Assembly (NCBI GenBank): GCA_031761405.1
Contig: JASEVX010000001.1
Span: forward strand, 21,355,584 to 21,419,583
Length of the DNA: 64,000 nucleotides
Source of the DNA: Serripes groenlandicus
Taxonomy: Eukaryota; Mollusca; Bivalvia; Cardiida; Cardiidae
Reading direction: 5' to 3'
Shown: positions 22,147-33,325 of the stretch, in pieces
Position numbering within the stretch: the stretch's first letter is position 1
Layout: every line of letters starts with the position of its first letter
Notes under the pieces: generated by a model
What the model saw: only the letters and a program-made list of their open reading frames with translations
The model's database searches: none
Told to the model about the DNA's origin: nothing
Program-made: the position numbers and the translations under genes

Positions 22147-22618
22147 CTATAAATAGAAACAATTTATTTGTAGAAAAAGACTAGTTTATCAACGGTGCCA
22201 TATAAAGTTATCGATTTCTAATTCCGTTTTAGTGACTATGGACAGTTGTTAAACCTTATACGTCATACGAAAGCTGAAAGCGATATTTAGAGGTCACATA
22301 ATAAAAGTTCATCACGATAACACGGCATATTTTTGTCAATAATTGTGTTATCATCCCTGTTCTCAAAGGCATCCCGGAGGCTTTGCAGGACACGATGACG
22401 AGCTGGGAAGATCTTGGTCAGACTGGGTTATGTGAATGCGCAAGCCGACCTCGATGTTGGATGGTTGTAAATTCCGAAGGTTGGTTTTCACGTTACTCGG
22501 CTCATTGATGTACATGTGTATACATGTGTGTAATAATCATTATAAGCGTTGCCCTGATGAGTAGAGTAAATGAAACCGGTTGGCACGTTTTAAACCAATG
22601 TAGTGTTTTTTTTTTTTT

Positions 22619-22658
<40 letters not shown>

Positions 22659-23434
22659 GAATTAAGCCACGTCACATAACTATCAACCGTGTGTATTCGC
22701 AACCATCGAAGATCAAGATCTAGTGGAGTAAAAATACTTATTTAAGTCGCAGCTCCAGTATATTGAATCCATACCAAAGGGATTTAAACTGGATATTACC
22801 CAGAGAAATACCGTGATATAAGTGAATACCAATGAAGAGTGGTAAAGTTACACACCCCCGATAAACCACAAAACACACAATAAACCACAAAACACCCAAT
22901 ACACCACAAAACACATACAATAAACCTGGAAAAGACACAAATTATCAGGTTGTTGTTAACGTAAACAATAACAATAAGTATATATAATATAATCGAGGGA
23001 ACATAAAAGCAAGACGTACTAATATGTGACATATGCAATACATAATTTGTTTGTTTTTACTATATATATACATGAATGAGCCATGTCACATAACTACCGA
23101 CTGTGTGTTTTCGCAACCATCGAAGATCAAGATCTAGTGGAGTAAATATACTTATTTTAGTCGCAGCTCTGGTATAATGAATCCATACCAAAGGGATTTA
23201 TACTGGATATTACCCAGAGAAATACCTTGATATAAGTGAATACCAGTGAAGAGTGGTTAAGTTACACACACCCAATAAACCACAAAACACACAATAAACC
23301 ACAAAACACACAATAAACCTAGAAAAGGCACAACATATCAGGTTATTGTTTACAAAACGATTAATTATATACAATCGAGGGGAACATAAAAGCAAGACGT
23401 ACTTATGTGACATATGCAATACATAATGTCTTAC
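22147..23434 (-). other. Inferred 5' UTR intron of copy A
   Basis: On the minus strand CAG|GTAAGACATT (donor, 23434) and TCTATTTATAG|GTCAAAG (acceptor, 22147) bound a 1288-bp intron. Both sites are conserved in copy B. It holds an AT dinucleotide run (22622-22652) and an internal tandem duplication. Confidence 0.65.
22620..23425. repeat. Intronic ~400-bp tandem duplication with 18-bp CCACAAAACAC units
   Basis: 22620-23040 and 23041-23425 repeat each other (both contain CGAAGATCAAGATCTAGTGG and AGCAAGACGTACT). Each carries a small array of AATAAACCACAAAACACA units at 22855-22920 and 23270-23325. Copy B has only one such block. Confidence 0.85.
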
Positions 23435-23560
23435 CTGTAACTAACTTCCGGGTGTAAAAACAAAATTGTCACTGGTTGCTTAGTCTCATTTAGTCATTAA
23501 ATCAGTATGTAATCCAATTTCATCAACACAGTCATCATTTTGCTGGTCTTGTACTCGCGA
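23435..23560 (-). promoter_or_regulatory. Inferred 5' UTR exon of copy A
   Basis: The exon end is set by the donor at 23434/23435. The transcription start is not known, so the upper limit is a guess. Close to the donor is an ETS-like CCGGAAGT core (minus strand, about 23445-23452), conserved in copy B and changed in the 59.5-kb copy. The exon has no in-frame ATG linked to the coding exon that I can support. Confidence 0.5.
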
Positions 23561-24540
23561 TTCAAAAAGAAAATCTAATTAGAAATTAGAATCCAACATG
23601 TCCTGTTTAGTACTACGATTAACAAAATACGTAAAATACGTTGGAAATAACGTGTCGTCATTTTCTATTTTAGGCAACAATGTTGCTTGGATCTATAATT
23701 AGACCACTGGGGGTGAGACTAAAACAACTTGGACTTGTCATACCAACCAGTCTGAGCACCTTTATGACACACGCATATGGCTGAAGTATATTCATACCGA
23801 TATTTGTTTTTAATTTGTTATTCTAGTTTGCATAAAAGTTTTTAAATTCCAAGATTTGAAACGTCCAGAGAAACAAAAACGTAAGTTTGGTCTCTACATC
23901 CTACCCTGTGGTTTTTCTTTGGTATCCTAAGCCCATACATAATGTGATTAAAATGATTAAAACAAACTTCTTGGTGTTAACAAAAACTTGTCACTGAATT
24001 TCTTCACAATTTATTTCATTAGCACGATATAAATTGACAATGTTATGTTTAACTGGATTTGTACATGTAATTCAACAGAATGTAATTTGATAATAAGAGT
24101 AGTAAATCGATGCCTATAAATAAACGACGTAAACTACGGAAGAAATTTCGTGTCAGTATTTTTAAAAATAAATCAAGGCGATTTCATTCGATAAACATAT
24201 TGAAAAGAACTTGGACTTCACCAGTATCAGTCCGGGACGCAATGTACTCCCGATTAAAGGCTGTTAATGAATAGTCACTCCCTCTACGAATGTAATGTTT
24301 TAATTTTTAAAATAAAGTTTATGAAGTATGTTTTCTAAATCATCAACTTGCTACACGATGATTTATACTAATATCATGTTTAATTGAAGACAATATAAGA
24401 TGGAAATATACGAACGCCTATGTCTTTTTTAACTTTGATAAATAGGTAGCGTAAGTTTCGAGATCATCGCTTATGTCATTATCATACTTCGATCATAAAC
24501 GTTCTCGAGAAGAGAAGATCTAGATTAGACTGCCTGAGAG
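23561..24540 (-). promoter_or_regulatory. Conserved upstream (promoter-side) region of copy A
   Basis: Nearly colinear with 44050-45180 and 59670-60960. A 120-bp stretch present in those two copies (ATAAAGACTTGCATCCAAAC) is missing here near 23915. No coding sequence. The strong three-way conservation makes it the likely promoter, though shared recent duplication also explains it. Confidence 0.5.
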
Positions 24541-24577
24541 TGTATGCCGATCTCGACCTCATTGCATCGAAATATCT

Positions 24578-24648
24578 TCCAAGACGGGGAATTGAACCCC
24601 GGTATCCCGCGTGAGAGGCGGGGATACTCACCACTATACTATCTAGGA
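24578..24648 (-). repeat. tRNA-Asp-like sequence with anticodon loop changed to CTC
   Basis: The minus strand folds well. The anticodon stem CCCGC/GCGGG and T stem CGGGG/CCCCG are perfect and the acceptor TCCTAGA/TCTTGGA has one mismatch. The anticodon loop reads CTCTCAC, so the anticodon is CTC instead of the GTC seen in sister copies. It lies in repeated DNA at the end of the Mab-21 upstream segment, which favours a SINE or pseudogene over an active gene. Confidence 0.6.
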
Positions 24649-24789
24649 GATGAATTTAAACCGTGTCAAGGAGGAATATAAACACGAATAACTTGAGCGT
24701 CCACCAGTATAAACTATTTGTTTCCAATAGCACAGATCTTTACACAAGTTAAACTTAAAGTTGGGGGTGGGTGAATATTTGAATATTTA

Positions 24790-25520
24790 TTTCGAGGTCG
24801 TTATTAAAATGAACATTTTTGAAAATGGTTTACATGTTCTACAAACACCTTCCCAATGTTAAAGTCGGTCTAAGTTAAGTTAGAATACGCGATTTATTCG
24901 TATGTCCTTTCGAATGAATGATTATGTGATCAGGGGTCATAACGTGGGTATGGTAGTGCAGTGGTAAGACACGAACCTTCGGTTATGGGTTCGAATACCT
25001 GTCGAGATAAGGCTTATTTATTCTAAGCAATAGTATAAGACTTGGCTTATTATCAACAAGATGTATTAGTTTGTTTTGTTTAATTGGGATTTTACGCCGC
25101 TTTCAACATTATTTCAGTTATATCACGGCGACAGTTCACTTATTCGTGATTCCTTGGTAAACAAGCCAGTACTAGGCTAGAAAATGTGCCTTGCCCAAGG
25201 GCACTCCACCATGACCGTAGTGCCGCGACTGGGGATCGAACCCGGGACACGCTAACCACTCGACCACAGCGGATTCCTACAAGATGTATTAGATGTAACA
25301 CCACAAGAGAATTGGTTCCGGGTCGTAGTGCCCTAAAGTAGTCCAAAATAGTTAGGCGAAGGCTTCCAGCCAGAAATGTTCTCGGTGGATGTGTACGACT
25401 GCGAGTAGATTCCAAAATATGAACGCTTTGGTTGACATTGTACTGCTAATATTTTATGACAGTGAAACAACTATTCAGAACGAGAGAGCCTGAACAGACC
25501 ATGTTCCTGTGTATAAAGAT
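24790..25520. repeat. Composite repeat R, interrupted by a nested SINE
   Basis: It shares GGTTCGAATACC, TTATTCTAAGCAATAGTATA and GGGTCGTAGTGCCCT blocks with the other R copies. It is split at 25069 by the SINE at 25070-25278. Confidence 0.85.
25056..25292 (-). mobile_element. Nested tRNA-derived SINE with 14-bp target duplication
   Basis: The minus strand begins GCTGTGGTCGAGTGGTTAGC (A box), then GGGTTCGATCCCC (B box), and ends with TTGAAAGCGGCGTAAAATCC. The identical 14-mer ACAAGATGTATTAG flanks it at 25056-25069 and 25279-25292, a clear target-site duplication. Confidence 0.9.
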
Positions 25521-25584
25521 CAGCCATTTTCCATCGGCGACCATTATAGCGTTTTGGGGCTATGGCTCTTTCCCAACGATCCAA

Positions 25585-26285
25585 ATAACCAATAAACCTA
25601 TATTCAATTAAAGTTCATTCTTAAAACTACCAAAACAGCACAAAAACTCACTCATTCACCTTCCTTTTCTTTTTGAGCTATGACGTCAAATCAAAGGTCA
25701 CCCTTAAACCGCAGTTAACTTTACTCTCAATTTCAGAAAATACATGTTGTTTCTGAAAATGGCTCTTCAGCTGTCAATACAGCTAAAGCCAAACAATGTT
25801 TTGGTTATAAATCAGTCAGAGGGTATTCAACTTTATCAAAAACACTTTCATCTACTAAAAAAAGTCGAGGTCATTATTAAAATGAACATTTTTGATAATG
25901 GTTCACATTCTACAAACACCTTCTCAATTTTAAAGTCGGTCTAAGTTTCGTTGACTTAAAAAGTTATAATACGCGATTTATTCGTATTGTATGGTCTTTC
26001 GAATGGATGATTATGGGATCAGGGGTCATAACGTGGGTATGGATTGGTAGTGTAGTAGTTAGACGCGGGCCTTCGGTTATGCACATGCAAATATCATGTG
26101 CAAAATTTACTTTGATTACGAAACAAGTAAAATGAAGATAAAAATAACAAAAGCAGATGACATCATCAATATCCATTTGATTTACATTATAATATGCATA
26201 AAATGAGTCGGTATGGTAAATTCGCACATTTATTTGGACGAATTGAAAGCTTGCATAATTAATGTATATTCATTTTAAAACAACA
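25585..26285. repeat. Duplicate of 330-1021
   Basis: It is closely similar to 330-1021 along its length, up to the CATTTTAAAACAACA junction. A TAGTGTAGTAGTTAGACGCG A-box-like motif lies at about 26049. Confidence 0.85.
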
Positions 26286-27950
26286 CAAGAGAAAGTTGAT
26301 GCAACGCATCAATGTCGCCGGAAATCCATACTGCAGTTATGCATAACACTTACATTATATTAGTTGAATAAACAGTTATCAACTGAGGGGCATATTGGAA
26401 CATCAGGGGTGGGGTCAAGTGAAAATGTTTCATAACTTGCATTGTCAACGAAGTGAATGATAATTGAAGCCTTTCATTGTTTATGATCAATCTCCATTCC
26501 AAAGTAGGTTGACCATACACTCAACCAACTCATTACAGTGCTTTCATTAAGGAATAATTATAAGATTTGTGAATTCCACATACACTTTTCAAGATGTTTG
26601 TCAGAATATTTGAATTTTATTATTTTTCAATAAAACCACAAAACAGACAATTTAGGATTTGCATGCAATAGCACGTCATTTTACCTTTCCTCTATTAAAG
26701 TCAACAGTGGACACCTTTGCAGCAATCTACTTTTAAAACAATGAGATAAAGGTGAAATCGCTGAAGACATGAGTTTTCTCTTTTTCTCAAAATGATATTA
26801 GCTTGGCATCCTAATTATATCATACTTTAACAAATGTTGAAATGTAATCCGATATTTATAAATTAGACCACCTATGAAATATAATATCAACTAAACAGTT
26901 TAATCTCAATGAAACCTTCGAAATATAATATCAACTAAACAGTTAAATCTCATTGAAATGTTGTATAATTTAAACTTAATTTCGATCATAAACTGAGCCC
27001 TACAACATGTTAATTTATTTTAATTCTTTCCTTCATTTTTTATATTGAAAATAATAAACTACTCATGTTTTAAAATTATATTATGATAAGCGCCCTTGCG
27101 TCAACGATGCATAATAATATGCAGATCGGAAGCCATATGCCTTTAGGGAATTAAATGACACATTTAAAATTGTCGAGGATGAAATAATTTTGTACGAAAG
27201 ACCCGATTCTTTCTTAGTTCTTGAAACTCTCTTTATAGGCAGAGAGTGTTCGTACCAGTTTTATCTCGGTTTGTTCTTTTCTTCATTTGTTTCGAACCAA
27301 ATAAACATTTTAAATCACCTATGATTTATTATGTGTAAGTGAGTGTAAAGAGCGGCTCTCTGCAAAGGAGAATGATCTACGCAGTTGGTATTCGCGAGTC
27401 ACGCGATCAACGGTTTTAGCTTAGAAACAGTCCCTATTTTAGATATACATGGATTTACATTATAAAATGCCTTCTTCACAAATCAAGACATCTCTTTGAA
27501 CATGAAAATAACATTCAGTAAGTTAAAATTGCCATTAAAAGGAGAACATTCGAATTCATTTTCATCTTGATATTTACACATAACAAGCAGGTGCGCGTAT
27601 GTAAACAAATTAGACTGTGCGACGTAAAGGTTTGTAGTTATCGCCTTTTGATTACATGTAGTATATAGTGTAAAATAAAGTATTTCAGTCTAGCTAATAC
27701 GGACTGTTTTGTCTTCGTAAATGAAACAAAAAAACATAAATGCGAGTCAAAATAAAGAAACTGAAAATACCTAAAACATCGGAATATTTATTTCATTTTA
27801 GATGTGTCATTACTTAGTGTTTTTAAACAAACATAATTGTAATATGTTCAAGACATCTAAATGTGTTTCTTTCTAATAATAATCCCCCCCTCTCATGTCA
27901 TTTCCGAAAACCTATTAAAATAGAAGTCGCGGTCTTCTGCCCGGCGACTA
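26286..27950. mobile_element. 1.67-kb non-coding insertion in the duplicated segment
   Basis: Copy 1 runs straight from CATTTTAAAACAACA to TAAAAACAAATAACATG at 1007-1040; here the two halves are separated by 1.67 kb. The insert starts near a TTGATGCAACGCATCAA hairpin and ends AGTCGCGGTCTTCTGC then CCGGCGACT, a second hairpin. It is very AT-rich and has no ORF of note. A short direct repeat around AATATAATATCAACTAAACA lies at 26878-26960. The class is unresolved; hairpin-ended, Helitron-like or Helentron-like elements are possible. Confidence 0.6.
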
Positions 27951-28139
27951 ATAAAAACAAATAACATGTAATAATGTTACTGTAGTTACAAAATGTTCGT
28001 GTTTATTTCTTCAAACATTTCCCGAATACAACAAATATACATTCAGACGACTCTAATAATAGTACGGCATAGTCGTCTGCTGTAGATGCGTCAAAATCAA
28101 AATGCGTATATACATAGGAAAGAGTTAAACATGTCTGGA

Positions 28140-28660
28140 CTTTTTAAAAGGAGTCACGAAGCTTTACTTTTATACAAGAGCAACGGTATGGTAATAGGAG
28201 CAACATATATGTGATGACGATATTGCGATGGATGCCAAGGCTTCTACAATACGCGAGGGTTTCACTTCTGAACAAGTACCGGTGACCTCCACCTTCAGCG
28301 TGACCTAATTTTCCGTCACTTCCGCAACCCCATGTGAACACGTGACCATGTCGACTGACGGCTGCGCTGTAAATGCCACCAGCGGCTACGTGTAAAATGT
28401 CGTCTCCATTAAAACTATCATCTGGTAATATGCCTGGCTTTGATCTCGAATTTCGATCACCAAAACCGGATTTGCCTTTGTATCCGTCCCCACCAGCAAA
28501 CACTTTTCCCGCTTCACTCACAAACAGTGTATGACCATGTGTCTCCCCAACGCTGCAGCTAAGTTCCTTAATACCACTTAGTGAGTCCAATTTAGTTGGT
28601 ATACCAACTGACTCTTTACTCTAAAACCCAAGTGCTCCATACTATTCATCCAAATTCATA
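28140..28660 (-). pseudogene. RCC1-repeat protein fragment, copy 3 (best preserved)
   Basis: The minus strand gives about 125 continuous residues with two RCC1 blades: KELSCSVGETHGHTLFVSE, GKVFAGGDGYKGKSGFGD, ILHVAAGGIYSAAVSRHGHV and FTWGCGSDGKLGHAEGGGHR. Upstream, in the same frame, a TAG stop at 28621-28623 stands where the other copies have CAG (GFQSK becomes GF-stop). No further exon follows at 28660. It is a fragment of a real RCC1-domain gene, inactive in this copy unless it is used as a single exon downstream of the stop. Confidence 0.8.
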
Positions 28661-28909
28661 ATACAAGTGAAATACATAAATATCAATCAAACCCACATAT
28701 AAATCTTGACTGATACTGAATTCGGATAGTGAGAGGTGAACTGTTCGAAGTCTCTAATATATCCAGTTACGTGCACACATCTCCGATATGTGTATCAGTA
28801 TATGCTAAGACAAACGTTCTCCTCGAAACTGCGTACCGCGGAGAATGTTAAAGTCTTAAACCCTACTAAACACGAACAAACACGGGCAAGACTGCGATAG
28901 AACGCAACA

Positions 28910-29870
28910 AATGTTAGAGATGGATAACTATTCGAATTCAATTTACAATTGTAATTGTATTGTAACATATAACTTTCTCTCAAAAGAATCATCAATGTAA
29001 CCGTCTTTTGATAGATCGGTCTTCCATCGCCCGTGCCTCTTAGGGCATCTATCAGATACACATTTAGCGTAAGCTGCAGTAGTAGGACCGCTTGCTCGTA
29101 ATGAATGTATGCCTTACTTTGAATCTGGAGCCACTATATGCAAACGGGAAACAATACATTATCTGGCTCGGGTGTATCTCAACTGTTTATTCTTTTTTAG
29201 TACAAAATATTTTGAACCGGATCTACAACCTGTTTTAAAAATGTACAATTCTGAACAATACATTAAACTTGAACAATTCATATACTGCTTTAGCATGTTT
29301 TAGGGACATGCGCTTGAAAAGCCTTTGCTAATAAATACATGCCTGCCAGCTCTGTACAAATCGGTCTTACTCTTCCTTAGACAACAAACTAAGGTGATCA
29401 GGACGTAATATAATGTCCGAGCACTTTAATTCACTTAATTCATTAAATGTTTAAAATCCGTAATAGCCAATCAATATCATTGCTTAATCCCTTAATACTA
29501 AAAGTCAATGTCCGAGCACTTTAATTTATTGAATTTTAAAAATCCGGAATAGCCAATCAATATCATGGCTAAATTACTTAATACTAAAACATCATTACAA
29601 GCAGAATATATATTACATAATTCAACAAATCGTTCCGTAAATACAGTATCTTTTCTGTTGACTGGTTTGAAATTGTGACGTTTGGCGCACACTAGTAACC
29701 TGCTTACTGTAGATGAAACAGTCGGATCTGGGAAGTCATTTACTTGGTGTAACCACTTGATACCATAAAACACAGAAAATATAGCACTGTAGGATTTACC
29801 AGTGTTATGAGATGATAAATATACAAATCAACGTGAATGGGATGAGCTGGTATGTTAAGTTAAGTTAAAA
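28910..29870 (-). pseudogene. Tyrosine recombinase of the DIRS-like element, broken
   Basis: Recognisable in order on the minus strand are PAHPIHVDLY, GIKWLHQVNDFPDP, GFLKFNKLKCSDIDF, SKTDLYRAGRHVFISKG, GIHSLRASG, KRHGRWKTD and KDGYIDDSFERKL. The last three carry the family's HxLR box, the following His/Trp and the Tyr nucleophile, and are intact. The first catalytic Arg, expected in the FLRF motif, is Lys here (FLKF). Frame changes occur near 29790 and between 29490 and 29130. The enzyme would excise and integrate circular DNA copies; this copy should not work. Confidence 0.8.
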
Positions 29871-30479
29871 TGTTTATTTTCGCAGAATTCGCCAAGGGCT
29901 TTAGTCTGGTATTAGTATTGTGCTATCCGCCCTGGAACCCAAGATCTGATGTGCCTACCTGTCAATACATGAGTTTTCGTCCTGTATGGTCACACCAGCC
30001 TCTGTGAATTTGCTCTTTAACGCTTTATACCAATATCTGTTGAAATAACTATAATTAATACATAAAACGGACTTCATTGACATAATTTACCTTAAATCAC
30101 ATTTCAATGCAATCATCCTGAATGATAAAGGTGATTTGGAAAACATTCCATTATTGCCTTTCCCACTCCTGATTGCTGCTTGCGGAGGACTATAACTACC
30201 CTGAACATATCTCTTATAATTGCCTTTTTCGTCTACTATAAACGGCCAAAACGAGCCCTATTTCCATTCAGGAATTATCAGAGTAGCGACCGCATGATCG
30301 CTCTTTAACTTTTCCAGGCACTGTAACACACACTTAGGAGGCGGTACTAATCAGTTCATAACTCCATACCAATCATGTGAGAAGCAATTCACTGCTACCG
30401 TTCCAGGTACCTATCACTTAGAAGTAAACCTGTTACACCAGTTATTCAAATTTGAAGCAAACCTATTAATATTATGTGG

Positions 30480-32010
30480 ACCCCATCTTAAGTCTGAAAA
30501 CCTGTAAATTTCATCCTTTATAAACCAATTGTTGGAATCGAAACACCTACTTAAGGCATCAGCCTTTGAACTATCAGTTCTCGGTATTCATATCGGAACA
30601 TACGAAATTTTAGCATTTTGACATATTTCATTTACATAAATAGAAAGATTATGCAGTTCTTCATTGTAGCTACTAGACAAAAGAATTTATTCACGCATTC
30701 CTATTATCGGACATGATATTAATCCGTTTTCCTTTGATGTATTCTATACAGTTGAATAAAACACGTTTAACAGCCTCTAACTCCCTCCAAGTTACCTTTT
30801 CTTGGATTCGACTTCGGATCACGACCCATACATTTCAGAGTAATTTGCAAACAAAGCGTTTTTCACGAACTCACACTTCGGTTTAGATCAATTAATAAGA
30901 GACTGCATATCAATATCTACCAGAAATGCATCCCCTGATTCTGAATTGTAAATATGATCAGTACTGCACGTTTCGAGGTGCGTTCAAATTCTCATTTCCG
31001 AAAAACTACCATTGCTCACTTTTGGGAGCGACCCAGCTCTTATTTCCGAGAATTAACATTGCTCACTTCCGGGAGCGAACCGTTACTCGAGTTAGCACAC
31101 GTATCGATCTTCGTGTCTAATAACTCCACATAACCGCCATATCCGACATTATTTGCATTTGAGAACGACAGGGCATCTACCTTTATTGTTTGCTTCAATG
31201 ATTTCCTCCTCAAATTTGATTTCCTAGCATTTCCGAGCCAATACTTTAATTCCGACACTGCTTCGCTAGAATCGAGGATTAGCGAGTTCCAAGAAAACCT
31301 GCTAAATATGCACTTATATCGTGTTTTCAGACAATTTTCCTTATTGTACTTATAGGGAATTGATTTGACTAACAACGGAAGCCAGATATCTGACTGGTAT
31401 AACCTGCTCTTGTTTATCGAGCTGCACAAACATCGACGTAATGCTAATCTCAATTCTGCCTATACGATCTTCTGAAATAAAAAACCGTATTTACGTTGAA
31501 ATCTAAAACGTGTCCAAGGTTATAATAACCAATTCTCGTAATAGCTTTAATCGATAATGACCTCCAATAGTTGACCATAACTCTTAGAATCTTTGTAAAA
31601 ATATGACCAGCGGAAGATATTCCGAATGGTAAAGAATTGAAAATGTAGAATTGCCCTATGCCATTTTCATACCATGCAAAACCGAGATAGGTTCTGTGAT
31701 CGTAATGAATATCTATATGACGATATGCCTACAATCAAGCACTAATCTGGGCTTGCCGACCTAGTTATAAGCAACGGTCAATGGATTTAAAACAGCTGGT
31801 TTGCTATAAACACGGGTTACTACAATTTTTGCAATCAATGTTTTAATCTGATCAACTACAAACGTTGGATTACCCCTGGCCGTTTTTTTATTCCTGAGAT
31901 GTACGGAACTTGTTAATTACTTAAACGGCAGCGTATAGTCATTCTTAATAACATCCAAAGTGTATTTGTTATCAGTTAGTTGTACCCATTTATTGTAATT
32001 CGTTTTCAAA
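30480..32010 (-). pseudogene. Reverse transcriptase/RNase H of the DIRS-like element, broken
   Basis: RT motifs seen are NPLTVAYN with GKPRLVLDCRHI, then YLGFAWYENGIGQF and LPFGISSAGHIFTK. RNase H follows: SSEAVSELKYWLGN, NVGYGGY, TWRELEAVKRV, INIMSDNRNA and SKADALSRCFDSNNWF. Stops lie in the RT (for example after NPLTVAYN) and in RNase H (after SDNRNA). The acidic residue usually found before the NVGYGGY motif is Asn here. Together with the gag and recombinase this is the core of the retroelement; function is lost. Confidence 0.8.
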
Positions 32011-32154
32011 CGACCTACAGGTGAGGATGCATATAGCTCTAACTCAAAACCATGACTTCCGAGTGTTCCAGCTCTTGACTATTGTGTATCTATATAATCG
32101 ACCAGGGCTTTTCTTACTGTACCTTCTGACAGAAAAAAACTACTACATGTACAC

Positions 32155-32864
32155 TTATCTTATTATTTGGGTGAGCCTGGGGACACTCATTTGTCCAATG
32201 CCCTCCTTTTCCACACACAAAACACAACACTGGTTTTCTACCATAAGCTGCTGGGGGACCGTTGACGATTCCGAGCTCTGAGAACGCATGTACGGATTGT
32301 TCCTGTATTCAGTTTTGGACCGGTTAACTTTTGCCTTCCTCGATGCTCTAGCCTCTGCACGGTACATCATCTTCTCACCTTCGCTTTCCCTGGCGATATG
32401 ATGAGATTGGTACTCTTCTAAAACTCGCCACACTTGCTCTGAGGTGTCAGCCAGTTGAATATGTTTCTCGAGCCGTTTTACGATAGCTTTAGCTTCAACT
32501 ATACTGGCTTTGGACTGATTTATGTCCCCGGCATCTAGCTGTGCCCTCTGCATACTTTGGCGTTCTGGTTGAACTGCTCCTCATTGCTCTTTCGTCTGAA
32601 TTTAGGAACTTCTATAACTGATAAATGAGTTAGCCATGAAGACGAACCACTTATCTTATCAATCATAGTTCCTATTTGGCGAAGCAAATCTCCCTGTCCG
32701 TCCTTAGTGGCCTCTCGGACACGTGTTTCGACGAGCCGTGTGATATCCTCCTTTTGAATATGCCGTGTGAATCCATAGTTATTTGCTCGAAGTAGAACTG
32801 GCCAAAACCTATCATATATCACTCTTATATACCAAGCCATCTCACGGCGATCACGTGCACACAT
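32155..32864 (-). pseudogene. gag-like region of the DIRS-like element
   Basis: Two overlapping minus-strand frames (32535-32864 and 32155-32553) read FRRKSNEEQFNQNAKV, then EAKAIVKRLEKHIQLADTSE, ESEGEKMMYRAEARASRKAK and a C-terminal CCVLCVEKEGIGQ that resembles a decayed zinc knuckle. This is the gag-like ORF found upstream of RT in invertebrate DIRS-type elements. One frame change joins the two pieces. It lies directly 5' of the RT region. Confidence 0.7.
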
Positions 32865-33325
32865 TTCCGATATGTGTATACGTATATGCTTATGCTAGGT
32901 TTACATTATGTTCCCGGCAGCCACGGCAGTCCCGTTTGCCCGAAACGTAGTGCGCTGCGGGATTTTGGCCATTTTTTCTCTGTATACAAGTATTGTTAGG
33001 TCTTGCCAAGTTTTCTCACGGTCTATCACGGTATAATCATGACGTGCCGTGGGGGTGGGGGAGGAGCTGTGTCACAGAGGACCAAAGGCGCACTACGGTT
33101 CGGCCCGCGGTCTACCACGGATGCCTGTACGTTCCATCCCGGCCCGTCACGTTCTGATGGGGTCCCTTATGTTTCTCAGGTTCTGATCAAGGTCTAACAC
33201 GTTATTCACGTTCTGTCAAGGCTTTCTACGGGCAGATTTGGAGCACGTTTGTGCCCTCGGTATAAAAAGAAGGCCTCCCAAGCAATAGCAATCATTGTAT
33301 CCTAATAGTTCGACGAGACAACATC

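Larger units (their letters stand above)
28770..32892 (-). mobile_element. DIRS/Ngaro-like tyrosine-recombinase retrotransposon
   Basis: On the minus strand the order is gag-like, reverse transcriptase, RNase H, tyrosine recombinase, which is the DIRS-group layout. A 38-bp direct repeat containing TCCGATATGTGTAT and GTATATGCT marks both ends (28771-28808 and 32851-32889). There is no LTR and no integrase of the DDE type. Many stops and frame changes break it. DIRS against Ngaro/PAT type cannot be settled without resolving the full terminal and internal repeats. Confidence 0.85.

Noticed and set aside
23555..23600. Possible interferon-response-type GAAA repeats upstream of Mab-21 A
   Set aside because: The AAAAAGAAAATC stretch is a poor match to the consensus and is expected by chance in AT-rich DNA.
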